NCBI GenBank assembly: GCA_013339895.1
Contig: JABACO010000021.1
Span: 611,046 to 675,045, forward strand
Origin: Ephydatia muelleri
Taxonomy: Eukaryota; Porifera; Demospongiae; Spongillida; Spongillidae
Reading direction: 5' to 3'
Length of the DNA stretch: 64,000 nucleotides
Shown piece after piece: positions 42,167 to 53,091 of this stretch. The number at the start of each line of letters is the position of its first letter. Within the stretch, counting starts at the first letter, position 1. The notes below the pieces were generated by a model that saw nothing but the letters and a program-made list of their open reading frames with translations, was not told the origin of the DNA and searched no databases. A program made the translations under genes and the position numbers.

Positions 42167-43337
42167 GGTACGCGAGTGCATATAATAACTGAATGTGCAT
42201 AATCTTGCATCTTGCACAGATTCATGTCTTTTACAGAGACAGTGAACAGGCTAGATGTTCTCAACCAAAGACATCGCAATCTGATGAGGCAAGTGAGCAG
42301 GTTGAAGGAGAAGATTGCACTAGCAGCACAGAACACAGAGATAGTACTAGATGAAGAGTCTGTTCATTTGATTAGAGACACCATAACATCAAATGTTGTC
42401 ATAGAGCACTTCAAAGATCTACCACGCGAGTCATTTCAAAATGTGTTTTGGCAGCAGCAGGTAGAGGCATCATTAAAACCTAATCTGCGAAACATGTGCT
42501 GGCACCCATTAATGATTCGATGGTATCTTTATTTACGATACAGGTAAGAATGCTCAAGTTATTATATAGTTTCAATACCTGCATTTAATAGATCAAGTGG
42601 TGCATATAAGGCCTTGCGAGAGTCTGGATGTATCAAGTTACCATCACAAAGAACGCTGAGAGACTACACTCACTACACCAAGGCTTCACTGGGGTTCTCT
42701 TCAGAAGGAGACCAGATGTTGAGAGATGCAGCTAGACTAGACTGGTGCCCTGAGAGGGAGAAGTATGTCATCCTACTTCTCGACGAAATGCATATAAGAC
42801 AGGATCTTGTGTTTGACAAGCATACTGGCAATCTTATTGGCTTCACAAATTTAGGAGACATTTCTGATCACCTCTCTGAATTCGAGCAAACTCTTCAAGA
42901 CGATGGTACAACCCTGCGGCACCTTGCTAAGACAATGCTTGTATTCATGGTACGAGGCCTCTTTTCAAAGCTACAGTTTCCATATGTTCAGTTTTCGTGC
43001 ACTTCACTAACTGGTGTGCAAATGTATGACCCTTTTTGGGAAGCTGTTGGACGTCTGGAGACCATGGAGCTAAAGGTTATATAATTATTTGGATTTTCTA
43101 CAGCTGAAAAGAACAACATGCTAATAAGTGCATAAACCTTGTATGGGCTTCGAATGACATGTAAGTTAATGCACTCTGGTAATATTATAAAGCATTATCT
43201 GCAATGGAACTTTTTTTTTTACTTCATGCAAGTCATTTCTTGAATTAGTAAGGCATCTGTTTACAGTTCCTGGTGTTGATAGCTTTTTGAGCCAACGTTT
43301 GTGCCAAGATCCACTAGAACGCTTTTTTGGCTCCCAG

Positions 43338-43757
43338 AGACAGAGAGGTGGTGTGCATGATAATGTGGCAGAGAGGTGGTGTGCATGATAATGTGACAGA
43401 GAGGTGGTGTGCATGTTAATGTGACAGAGAGGTGGTGATCCTAATGTGACAGAGAGGTGGTGTGCATGTTAATGTGACAGAGAGGTGGTGTGCATGATAA
43501 TGTGGCAGAGAGGTGGTGTGCATGATAATGTGACAGAGAGGTGGTGATCCTAATGTGACAGAGAGGTGGTGTGCATGATAATGTGGCAGAGAGGTGGTGT
43601 GCATGATAATGTGGCAGAGAGGTGGTGTGCATGATAATGTGGCAGAGAGGTGGTGTGCATGATAATGTGACAGAGAGGTGGTGTGCATGATAATGTGGCA
43701 GAGAGGTGGTGTGCATGATAATGTGGCAGAGAGGTGGTGTGCATGATAATGTGACAG
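43338..43757 (+). repeat. 28-bp minisatellite inside the transposase FFGxQRQRGG motif
   Basis: About fifteen units of GACAGAGAGGTGGTGTGCAT plus GATAATGT, with 25-bp variants (GTGATCCTAATGT). The unit is the coding sequence for QRGGVHDN. Both strands give open repeat peptides that are not genes. Confidence 0.95.
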
Positions 43758-44089
43758 AGTTTTCCAAGCAATAAGGGTTATAACATCTTTTTGTCGCGGA
43801 ACAAAAAGAGGTAACTGTCGAGGTGGTACTGAAGAACTGCCCAATGATCAGCCCTTGCCTAAGCGTCACCAAAGCTCTAGCAAAAAACAGCAGACAGTCT
43901 TGGAAACACAGGTCCAGCCATCAGGTAAAATCTATATTCATTTCTATAAGTATACATATCATTATGTTCTTCTCAACTTCAGTTCATGTTCATGGGAATC
44001 TTCTGAAAGGGATTTATGCTTTGCTTGAAGATAAATCTTTCTTGCTTCCAACAAGGCCAGCTCAATTTGTTCTAAATTATTACTTGAAT

Positions 44090-44298
44090 GGGCACCTAGT
44101 CACATAATGGGCACCTAGTCACATAATGGGCACCTAGTCACATAATGGGCACCTAGTCACATAATGGGCACCTAGTCACATAATGGGCACCTAGTCACAT
44201 AATGGGCACCTAGTCACATAATGGGCACCTAGTCACATAATGGGCACCTAGTCACATAATGGGCACCTAGTCACATAATGGGCACCTAGTCACATAAT
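44090..44298 (+). repeat. Perfect 11 x 19-bp minisatellite
   Basis: Eleven head-to-tail copies of GGGCACCTAGTCACATAAT with no differences and no spacers. It interrupts a frame ending QFVLNYYLNGHLVT. Each unit brings a stop, so the frame ends in the first copy. Confidence 0.98.
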
Positions 44299-44833
44299 GG
44301 AAATTGAATGCTTTGATAAGGATAGGGCTCATTTATTGTCAAGCTGTTTTCCTAAACCATGTGCAAAAAAGGGATTTAAAGGTTCCATCTGGCAAAAGTA
44401 TCAAATGTTATGCACTTCAGATACTTATATATCTTTGTGGCGCAGGTTCATTCAAACCAGCATAGGTGTGGATCTATCCCCTATATTTATTCAATATGTT
44501 GGGCATCATGGATTCACAGAAGCACTAAAAAACCAATTCCCATTTGAGCACATATATGTAGATAGGGCGGGTGTACACAATGAACTCACCTATCAAGAGC
44601 TCAATGCTGTTAGATATGCTGCTGGCTTTGTTCCTAGAGCACTTAAAAAGAGCCTTCTAAAGAAGCTCAAAAAATATGCTAGTGCGTGGGTTGAAAAGAT
44701 AAAGGTTGCCCAGCAACAAACTACCCAAAAGTCCAAAGGATTTAGAAAAACACTTAAGTCTTATGCTTGCATTGCACATATACATATATTTGTCAATTGT
44801 CTTGTATTACCACAGATAATAGAGTTATTATAA
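44297..44833 (+). pseudogene. Transposon-associated ORF, C-terminal domain
   Basis: A 178-residue frame with SIGVDLSPIFIQYVGHHGF and LTYQELNAVRYAAGFVPRAL. This resembles the C-terminal segment of transposon-linked proteins common in corals and sponges (an LTYEExNALRYxAGYV-type motif). It probably belongs to the same element as the P-like transposase, separated from it by the 19-bp array. No catalytic residues are assigned. Confidence 0.5.
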
Positions 44834-45284
44834 CTCTATTATCTCTGGTATTATGAATTGTGTACATGTGTGTCATAGCTCTGGTCATAGCAACTTGTAC
44901 GGATTCTTTCCAGGAGTGCGCGCGTTGATTGGCTGTGTTTCCAATCCCTCTATATATTATCTCTGATACAGCGGACTGACCCTTTTGAGCACGTTATGTA
45001 CTGAGTCGCAGGTGCGTAATTTTGGATCTGGAACGGGTTTATACTATGTAGCATCTGTCGTGTTCTCGGGGAACCAGGATCTCAAAAGAATAGAATTATG
45101 TGGCTATATCACGCTCAAACACAAATAGAACAAAATGGACCACCGCCAAGACGACTCACAATATGAACACGAGTCACTCCACGCTCCCCTGCGCATGCTG
45201 TTGCATATATATGCGCATGAGTAAGCACGATCTGGTGCTTCTTTTAGCAAGTGCCTAGATTTTTTTTCTTTTGGAACAGCTTAG
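44820..45284. other. Spacer between P-like element and gypsy element
   Basis: Opens with a short perfect hairpin (AGATAATAGAGTTATTATAA and its complement, 44815-44845). No gene seen in the rest. Confidence 0.5.
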
Positions 45285-45432
45285 TGTAGCGTTGTACCAG
45301 ATTATGCACGAACCATATGTTGAATCACGCAGCTCATAACATACCTACACAACCTATATACACGAACTCCAATAAGACCCCCCCCCCCCACCACACAGCG
45401 CATGCCCATACATGTCCCAGTCTACTACTACA
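45285..45432 (-). repeat. 3' LTR of the gypsy element
   Basis: In plus orientation begins TGTAG and ends CTACA, an inverted terminal pair. Contains a C run (about 45379-45389). Confidence 0.9.
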
Positions 45433-45447
45433 TCCCCCTTTATAAGT

Positions 45448-48400
45448 TCAATAATAGTCTGGCCGTCTAGATATTCTCCCACTTCTTGTTCTTATTACAT
45501 GCTCTTCTTTGGGTTCCATCCTAGGTGCTTGTCTCTCCCTGCGTGGATCTTTAGTATCCCGTGTCTCTGGTTCTTCCCGGTCGCCTTCGTCTTTCTTTTT
45601 CTCATCTTGGGGTTCGCTATTCGATATCTCTGTATCCACATGTTTTTCCCCTTCATCTTTCTCTTCTTCATCTTGAGGTTCCCTATTTGATATCTCTGTG
45701 TCCACCTGTTTGTCCTCTTCTGCTACATCCCTCAATTTATCACTCTCATCCTCTACTCTTCGCCTGCCCTGTTCATCTGCAGTTTCCTCCTCCTCTGACA
45801 TATCCCCTCCTCTCTCATCTTGGTCTTTTGGCATAAGAACTAAACCACGCCTATTTCGTCTGAAGTTCCCTTCTTGTGTCTCCACCACAAAGGATCGCGG
45901 AGCGATCTCTTTCACAACCCTCCCCATAGTGTGACGATCCAAAATCCACACTGTATCTCCCGGGTGCAATGTAGGAAGCATCTTTACTCCATGATCTGCA
46001 TCAAAATTCTTCTTTTGTCTCCCTTTTACTTGGTCATTTTTGTTCGACAGTACTGTAGGATCCGGAAGTTTGGGGACTCTCTGTTCCTGAGCCATAGGCA
46101 AAGTGGTTCTGAGTCTCCTACACATAAGCAATTCAGCTGGACTGTAACCGATTTCAAGAGGAGTCGCACGGTATATCAGCAAGGCCAAAAATGGATCTTT
46201 TTCTTTTTTCCATAGACTTTTCACTGTTCTTACTGCCCGCTCTGCTTCCCCATTGGACTGTGGATAAAGTAGGCTACTAGTGATGTGTTCAAAACCATAC
46301 TCCCTACTGAATTTCTGAAATGTTCTCGAAGAAAACTGAGGACCATTATCAGATACAACTTCTTCCGGCACTCCATGCCTTGCAAAAATGCCTTTCACTG
46401 CTCCTATCACAGCCTCAGTTGACAGACCTCCCAACCTGGTTACCTCTATGAACCTTGAATAATAGTCTACCATAAGGAGATAGCTACACTTTTCCCATTC
46501 AAAAATATCCATGGCAACCTTCTGCCATGGCAAGGTAGGTAAAGGTGTTGTCAACAAAGGTTCTGCTCTTTGTATCTGCTCTTTACAACATGTTGGGCAC
46601 CGCTGCACTAGCTCTTCTATATGTTTTGACAATCCTGGCCACCAAACGGACTGACGGGCTCGTTCTCTGCATTTAGTTATGCCCTGATGTCCTTCATGGA
46701 TCTTCTTCAACATTTCAGGCCTCATGGATTCTGGAATAACTATTCTCGCTCCCCTCATCAACAAACCCTTCACAACTGTGAGCTCTGCAGACACATGAGA
46801 ATAAGCTCTTACTGGTCCTGGCAGCTTTTTCTTTTCAGGCCATCCGTCCAAGCAGTACCTAGTGACTTGTTTGATTACTGCATCCACCTCCTGCTGCCTT
46901 CGAATCCGTTGGATACCCTTCTCTGACTTGGGGTGATACTCCATCGTGAAATCTATAAATGCATTTGTTGCCTTCTGTAGTAGCAAATCATCTGCAGTAG
47001 GCTCTGAGACTGGAGCACGAGACAATGCATCTGCAATTGCTAAATCCTTGCCTGCTACGTGGGAAATTGTGAATGAGTACCGCATCAGACGCAGTCGAAA
47101 ACGTTGAACCCGTATCGGCAGTTCATCCAAGTTCTTATTACTGAAGAGTGGTACTAAAGGCTTGTGATCTGTCTGAAGATGAAATTGCAAGCCGATCAAA
47201 TAGTCAGAGAATCGTTCACATGCCCACGTCAAAGCTAGAGCTTCCTTTTCAATTTGTGCGTATCTTTTCTCTGTAGGCGTCATGGCTCTGGACACATATG
47301 CTATAGGACGCAACTCGCCTTTCAGCTGCTTCTGCAACAACACCGCACCAAGTCCAAAGGACGAGGCGTCTGCAGAAACTATTGTCTCCCGAACTGGATC
47401 AAAGAAAGCCAACAGAGGTCTTGAACTCAAGGCTTTTACTTCTTGAAAGGCCTTCTTTTGTGCCTCTCCCCAAATTCACATATTTTTCTTTGACAATAGA
47501 TCTCGCAGAGGCTGTGTTCTCTCTGCAACATTGGGTGAAAATTTACTTAGCTGATTGACCATGCCGAGAAACCTACGGACATCTCCTATGTTTGTTGGTT
47601 CTGGAACTTGTCGAATTGCACTAACTTTAGCAGGATCCGGCCTGATTCCCTCACTATCAATAACCTGACCCAGAAATTTTACTTCAAGTAAGGAAAAGAA
47701 ACACTTCTCTTTATTTAGGGTGAGACCAGAACGTTGGATTCTCCGAAGAACTTCGTGTAGACGACTGTCATGTTCTTCTTGAGTCTTGCCATGAACCAGA
47801 ATATCATCCATCATGCACAGCACTCCCTCTACACCTGAGAGAATTGAGAGCATCCGTTTTTGAAAATGCTCTGGGGCTGATGTGATGCCGAATGGAAGCC
47901 GATGAAAACAGAACCGCCCAAATGGTGTGATGAATGTTGTGAGTAAAGCAGATTCTGGTGATAATGGGATCTGCCAAAATCCACTGTTAGCGTCGAGCTT
48001 AGAAAACACCTTTGCACCTGTTAACTGGGCCAATACTTGTTCCACAACAGGAAGTGGGTGTCGCTCTCTACAGACACTTTCGTTTAGTCTAGACAAATCC
48101 ACACAAATTCGCACAGAGCCATTAGCTTTTTGAGCTACCACCATCCCGGCACACCATTCTGTGGGTTCCTCGACAGGAGAGATCACCCCCAATTGCACCA
48201 TCCTCTCAAGTTCTGCTTTAACTCTCGGCAGGAGTGGTATGGCAACTCGCCTAGGTGTCATCAAAGCAAAGGGGCAAGCTCCTTCTCTGAGCCGAATCGT
48301 GTATTCTCCCTTCAACTTCCCCCGTCCCTTGAACAGGTTAGGGTACTGTAAGGGTATCTGATCCCCTGTGAGGCCAATGCTAGCAACTCGTGTAATCAGA

Positions 48401-48795
48401 CCCAAGGACTCTATTGCAGGTCTGCCAAGTAATGGCGTATGCAGCCCTGGCACCACGTACACTTCCTCAACAACAGTAGCATTCCTGTACGCCAGGGTAG
48501 CTTTAAGACACCCTCTTACCGGCAACTCCTGGTTATTAGGACCATGCAGTCGTTTTTGAGCTGGGTAAAGTTTTGTTTTCTCCCTCTGGCGGCGAAGCAC
48601 ACCCATTGGTATAACTGTCACATCAGCACCTGTATCCAGCTTGAAGGTGACAGGTTGTCCATTGAGTTGCAAAGTCACCAACCAAGAATCATTTCTCCCT
48701 GCCCTATGGTTAGCAAGGTCATGTATATACACTGCATCCAATGCTTCTGAATTGTCAGAAAACACCTCCTTCACTCTTGTAGATGACCTACACAC
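45448..48795 (-). CDS. pol: Gypsy pol: protease, RT, RNase H, integrase (one in-frame TGA)
   Basis: Domains in order on the minus strand: aspartic protease with LDTGADVTVIP; reverse transcriptase with LDANSGFWQIPLS, LPFGITSAPEHFQ and the catalytic MMDDILVHG; RNase H beginning VSADASSFGLGAVLL; integrase zinc-binding region (HEGHQGITKCRERARQ, CPTCC); integrase core with MDIFEWEKCSYLLMVDYYS, VVSDNGPQFSSRTF and PQSNGEAERAVRTVK; then an acidic tail rich in E, D and K ending SGRISRRPDYY. A TGA at 47478-47476, where the flanks M and IWGEAQKKAF suggest a lost Trp, splits it into 439 and 660 residues in the same frame. The stop lies only 15 bp before the 3' LTR. Confidence 0.93.
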
Positions 48796-48975
48796 AGCCT
48801 GAAAATGCCCAAGTTTGCCACATTTATTGCAAGTTGCATTTCTTGCTGGACAATTACTGCGATTGTGTGGGAACCCTTTCCCACAATTTGGGCATTTACT
48901 TTGTGTTCCATGTGTTAACTGAGTTGGCTTCCGTATTGCCGGTTGTGGTCCTTTTAAGGGCTGCTGCTGCTGCTG

Positions 48976-49614
48976 CTACTGTCTACCAGGAGAGACTGCA
49001 TCAATATTGGCAGGCTGGGGTTGAGACTGACCACATCGAATTATAGCCTGCTGTTTCTTCACACTTTCCGCCTGCCGAGATTGTGCTACTGCTTTCTCTA
49101 AGGTAAGGTTAGGGTCCATCTGCAATTTTTCTGACAGTTGTGAATCCCGTATACCCACCACAATTCTGTCTCTAATCATTTCTCCTTGAAGCACCTTATA
49201 ATCGCAATATTCAGCCAGCCGGTAAAGATCCGTTATAAAAGCATCCACAGTTTCCCCATCTTCTTGTCTCCTTTGATTAAACTTCGCTCTTTCAAATATA
49301 ACGTTTCTCCGAGGGACAAAATGAGACTCAAATTTGCCCTTCACGACACTGTACTTTTTTGAATCGTCCGCAGATAGACCGAATGACCGTAGGATATCAT
49401 CCGCTTCGTCGCCCATGCAATAAATGAGATTGCTCACTTGTGTCTCCTCTTCTTTCGTGTCCAGCCCCGACACCTGGCGAAATCGCTCGAAGCGACGAAT
49501 CCACTTTGGCCATTCCTCGGGATGCATGAAGCTAAAGTTTTCCGGTGGAGTCACCTGAAAAGTCGCCATTCCTTTGTTATAGGTAGGAGTACGGCGTCCA
49601 AACCAGCACGACAA
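48976..49614 (-). CDS. gag: Gypsy gag (ends at in-frame TAG)
   Basis: 213-codon frame starting MSCWFGRRTPTY, with the retrotransposon gag core WPKWIRRFERFRQVSGL, VIFERAKFNQRRQ and AFITDLYRLAEYCDY. It ends at TAG 48978-48976 inside a CAG run. The same frame continues past the stop with poly-Q, then two zinc knuckles (CPNCGKGFPHNRSNC and CNKCGKLGHFQAVC) at about 48897-48793 and directly into pol. So gag and pol form one frame of about 1,390 codons with an amber codon in between. Confidence 0.9.
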   Translation of the reverse strand: MSCWFGRRTPTYNKGMATFQVTPPENFSFMHPEEWPKWIRRFERFRQVSGLDTKEEETQVSNLIYCMGDEADDILRSFGLSADDSKKYSVVKGKFESHFVPRRNVIFERAKFNQRRQEDGETVDAFITDLYRLAEYCDYKVLQGEMIRDRIVVGIRDSQLSEKLQMDPNLTLEKAVAQSRQAESVKKQQAIIRCGQSQPQPANIDAVSPGRQ

Positions 49615-49653
49615 AAAAATGAACGACGGGTATTAATCCCACTGCGGCCACCA

Positions 49654-49797
49654 TGTAGCGTTGTACCAGATTATGCACGAACCATATGTTGAATCACGCA
49701 GCTCATAACATCCCTACACAACCTATACACGAACTCCAATAAGACCCCCCCCCCCCCCACCACACAGCGCATGCCCATACATGTCCCAGTCTAGTAC
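49654..49797 (-). repeat. 5' LTR of the gypsy element
   Basis: Direct repeat of 45285-45432, starting TGTAGCGTTGTACCAG in plus orientation. The C run is a few bases longer, and the outer end (TCTAGTACTTA) differs from the other LTR, where it meets the Merlin element. Confidence 0.88.
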
Positions 49798-49800
49798 TTA

Positions 49801-51808
49801 TTAAGTACTGAGGATTTTGGTCACGCTCTCGGTTGTCCTTTAGTTTAATGGGCCCCCCCCCCCCCCCCCCCCCTTTAATATCAATTAACAAGTAATTAAC
49901 AAGTAATTAACAGCTGCACGTTAAATACCACCTTTGAATCTTGGCTGCGCAGCTGCAATTTAAGGTTAGTACTTACGCTTTACCTTTGGATCTTAGCTGC
50001 GCAGCTGCAATTTAAGGTTAGCACTCACGCTTCGATATCAAAAGAAACAGGGCTATTTAAGGCTCGTGGATAAATGATTTGGACATTTCTATTCTGGCTT
50101 TCTGTTGGATCAACTCGGATGGCTATGGCTGCGGCTGCAATTCCTGTTCCCGTTGTGTGTCCTTTGACTGAAGTCGTTTCATACGGCGATCTGTGTCGGG
50201 ATCTCGCTGATTCATCTGCAACGGTTCGTTGGTGCCAGGCTTCTTTCCTCCAGCAGGACATGCTCGTGCGGGAGAGGGATGCATCTGGAAGGGATGTCCG
50301 GAGTGTATGGCGTGGAGATGTCCTAGGAAAGGTTGCAGGAAGGTCTCACCCCTACGAAAGGGATCCTTTTTTGAAGGTAATGATAATAAACTCCGGGCAT
50401 CATAAAAATCAGTACAGTGCACTCATTTTTATGATGCATGCCGTTATTTACTCAGGGAGTCACCTGCCCATAGAGGAGATTCTACGGCTCATCCATATGT
50501 GGTCAGTGATGACGCCTGTAGGCAAGGCGCAGGATGAAATGGAGGTATATATCAGCACTGTAAAGTAAAATCAAATTTTGCATATTGCAGATAAGCAGTG
50601 TCACCGCTGTGGACTGGTACAACTTTGTACGTGATATTTGTGAGGAGTACTTTCTGGCTCATCCTGCTGTGATTGGCAGGCCAGGGGTAGAAGTTGAAAT
50701 CGATGAAAGCAAATTTGGGAAGCGAAAATACAACCGTGGGCAGAGTTGTGGGTGGACACTGGGTGTTTGGTGGGATTGAGAGAGGCAGCGGAGAGTGCTT
50801 TTTGGTGGAGGTGGAGAAGCGAGATGCTGCAACCTTGCTTCCCCTTATCTACCAACATGTGCGACCGGTAAGTACAGTTCTCAGTGACGAATGGAGCTCC
50901 TACAGCCAGCTGACAGCTATAACTGGATACACCCATCTGGCTGTCAACCACTCGCTGCATTTTGTTGACCCCACCACCGGAGCACATACCCAAAGTGTTG
51001 AGGCTATGTGGAGCTGCTGCAAGCAGATGATGCGAGAGGAGAAAGTGATGAACTCTGCTCTATTTGAGACCTATCTTCCTGAATTTATGTGGAGGAAATG
51101 ATTTGGAGGGCCCATTGCATTTGAGAATATCTTGAAGCACATCACACACCATTACCCTGTATAGCTAACCAGTTATGTTGCACTACTCCATTATTAAAAC
51201 CTTCTATTTCATTCAATCGTGAGGGGGTAATGTACTCGTTAAATTTAGTGGTTGCTATAGCTATGAGTTACTAAGTACTCTTGCACGGTATATGTATCAG
51301 GGCAGGTGTCCAGAGGTGTGTTTGTGTGTATCTGATGGACCTTTAACACCGCCACTACATATACGTGTCTTATTTCATATTATAGTAGTGTGTGTGTGTC
51401 TATTCTTGTGTATGTGAGCATGTATGTGCATCTGTGTAGGTGTGTGTGTATGCAACATGTGTACATGTATGTGTGTGTGGAATATGCGTGGTTATGAGTA
51501 TGTCTGAATGGGTGTAGGCCTATGTGTTATACATGTGTGTATGTGTTATACATGTGTATGGGTGTATTTGTGTATGGGTGTATTTGTGTATGGGTGTATG
51601 TGTATGTGTACAAACCCAGATATGCATATCATAAAAAAACTATGGCAACCCGTTTTAAAACGATAGTTATGATAAGCCTATTTCAAAAGGTGGTATTTAT
51701 AAATTTATAAATTTAACGCGCAGCTTGTTAATTACTTGTTAATTGATTTGGATTAAGGGAACTAAAGGACAACCACGCTCTCTAGTGCTTAGTGCGCTGC
51801 GTAACCGT
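49801..51808. mobile_element. Merlin (IS1016/ISXO2-type) DNA transposon
   Basis: The ends form imperfect inverted repeats. Left: CACGCTCTCGGTTGTCCTTT (about 49820-49839) and AATTAACAAGTAATTAACA with AGCTGC (to about 49917). Right, in complement: the same motifs from about 51782 down to 51719. Between them lies an ISXO2-like transposase on the plus strand. The left end contains a long C run. The left edge directly touches the gypsy 5' LTR. Confidence 0.75.
50255..51101 (+). pseudogene. Merlin transposase, ISXO2-like DDE
   Basis: The first part, in a frame near 50275-50375, reads GCIWKGCPECMAWRCPRKGC, an N-terminal cysteine motif, then RKGSFFE at a GTAATG donor. The next exon starts GSHLPIEEILRLIHMWSV (about 50457-50544). 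The third, from 50591, reads VEIDESKFGKRKYNRG (first catalytic Asp). After a one-base frame change near 50750 it continues VVGGHWVFGGIERGSGECFL, then VLSDEWSSYSQL (second Asp), HSLHFVDPTTGAHTQSVEAM (Glu), and stops at 51099. The order of acidic residues fits the Merlin family. The single frame change could be a sequencing error, so the copy may be nearly intact. Confidence 0.8.
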
Positions 51809-53091
51809 TAAGATTGGGTCCGAAAAGAGTTTCTGGCATCGCGACACCACACACTGCAGGTGACGTTTCGTCGCTATCTTTTTTACCAAACGTCGTGATG
51901 TTATTATTTCGTAGTACTAGGACTGAATTTTGACTGTTTTTGTCCATACATTTGTTGTTGAGCTATGATTTCTTTTCTTTTGCGAAAAGAAATTAGGGAG
52001 AAAACGGAAGAGCAGTTCCTTGCACTCGCGGTGTTAATTTCTGTGTGCAGCAGCTGGCCTGCATGTGTGGAGCACTACGCACTACATGACGCTCTCGACT
52101 AAGGAAGGATGTGTGAGATGGCTAGTAAATACTTCTACTTTGCAGACCCAGTGGCGAGCGACGAGCATAAAAAGGAGTTGTCAACTCTCATAGCTCCATT
52201 TTTTCATCCTTATCAATCGCACCCTTGTGCGCGACGAAACTTGTGGAACAATAGTTTTCCACATGTTTCGGGGAGCCCAGAAGGTCAGAACTGATACTAC
52301 GGAAGATTTTTATAACAGTGAAAACCTTTTCATTGCAGGTCGACCTTCTGCTCCAAGAGAATTTTGTTTAAGCATCGAAATTGATTACCAAAATATTAGT
52401 GGAAAGGCCACATGGTACTCATTGGGAACTGGCTTACAGATGAGGTAACTGTCATTCTTTCATGTAGCACAGACATAGATGTAAGCAGTACATAGAAGGA
52501 ATATCAGTGCTAACTGAATGTTTATTGTAAGGAATTAACTATCAACTTAGTAATTACATACTGTTCTCAATGCCCATGTTCCCCTTATCTTCATGTACGT
52601 ACGTGCATGTTACTCCCTGCACAGTGGTTTAGAAGTGTAGTCCATGAGGACATTTTAAATTTATTAGAATCCAACCACACCTAAGTATTACTACCACAGC
52701 TGTTGTGAATTAGTGTACATTGATTAATACCTGTTTTGTATTTTATGTTACATAATATCAAACCAACATAATCAAGATTAAAAGTACTGCTTTTAAAACT
52801 GAATAACAAGATACCCTGCAGTAGTTAACTACACATAACTATTCCTTTATTCACCGTTAACAAGTGGTGGAATAACATAATTTTTATTAATACAAATTAA
52901 TTAACTAGAATCAAACCAATGTAATCAAGTATAAGATTACTGCAATAGAAAGTTTAGTTATTACTACAAATCTAATGAGGACTCAGTTTAAATGCCACTG
53001 TTTAAATGCTATCACCAGATGCCATGTGAGTTGAAGGTTGTTGGGCTATAGCAGTATCTTCATCATATTCCATGTGTACACCTTGATTCGT
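51809..53091. other. AT-rich unassigned sequence
   Basis: Contains short frames (for example 52109-52294 reading CEMASKYFYFADPVASDEHK and onward, and 52227-52448) that may be exons of an unknown gene or element. None is recognised. The AT-rich part 52500-53000 shows nothing further. Confidence 0.35.

Larger units (their letters stand above)
40522..43925 (+). pseudogene. P-element/THAP9-like transposase gene, interrupted by minisatellites
   Basis: Cut-and-paste transposase of the P superfamily, in spliced pieces. 40522-40779 reads LVESLDSLYNRIARVTLP and WVVFNSDGSSMSISKLV. 40949-41110 reads LAIDPLYNGNYEGDLLIPWS. After a 1-kb satellite, 42212-42547 starts with a coiled-coil-like RFMSFTETVNRLDVLNQRHR and ends near WHPLMIRWYLYLRY. 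42593-43080 holds SGCIKLPSQRTLRDYTHYTK, the catalytic-type VILLLDEMHIRQDLVFDKHT and LAKTMLVFMVRGLFSKLQFP. A later piece (43260-43345) has DPLERFFGSQRQRGG, and 43790-43920 has KRGNCRGGTEELPND then LPKRHQSSSK. No THAP zinc finger was found. The satellites and stop codons make activity unlikely. Confidence 0.75.
45285..49797 (-). mobile_element. Compact Ty3/gypsy LTR retrotransposon with both LTRs
   Basis: About 4.5 kb on the minus strand. The LTRs are about 145-148 bp: 3' LTR 45285-45432 and 5' LTR 49654-49797. In plus orientation they start TGTAGCGTTGTACCAG and differ by few bases. The 3' LTR is bounded by a polypurine tract (AAAGGGGGA on the minus strand, 45433-45441). The primer-binding site next to the 5' LTR begins TGGTGGCCGCAGTGGG (minus, 49653-49638). 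The 5' LTR's outer end differs from the 3' LTR's outer TACTACA, and no clear target-site duplication is seen. One reading frame holds gag and pol with two in-frame stops. Confidence 0.93.

Noticed and set aside
43166-43872. Minus-strand His/Ser-rich repeat ORFs (HIIMHTTSLPHYHAHH)
   Set aside because: Complement of the 28-bp array in the transposase gene, with no independent support.
44090-44298. CRISPR-like array of 19-bp repeats
   Set aside because: Units abut with no spacers, and the surroundings are eukaryotic. It is a minisatellite.
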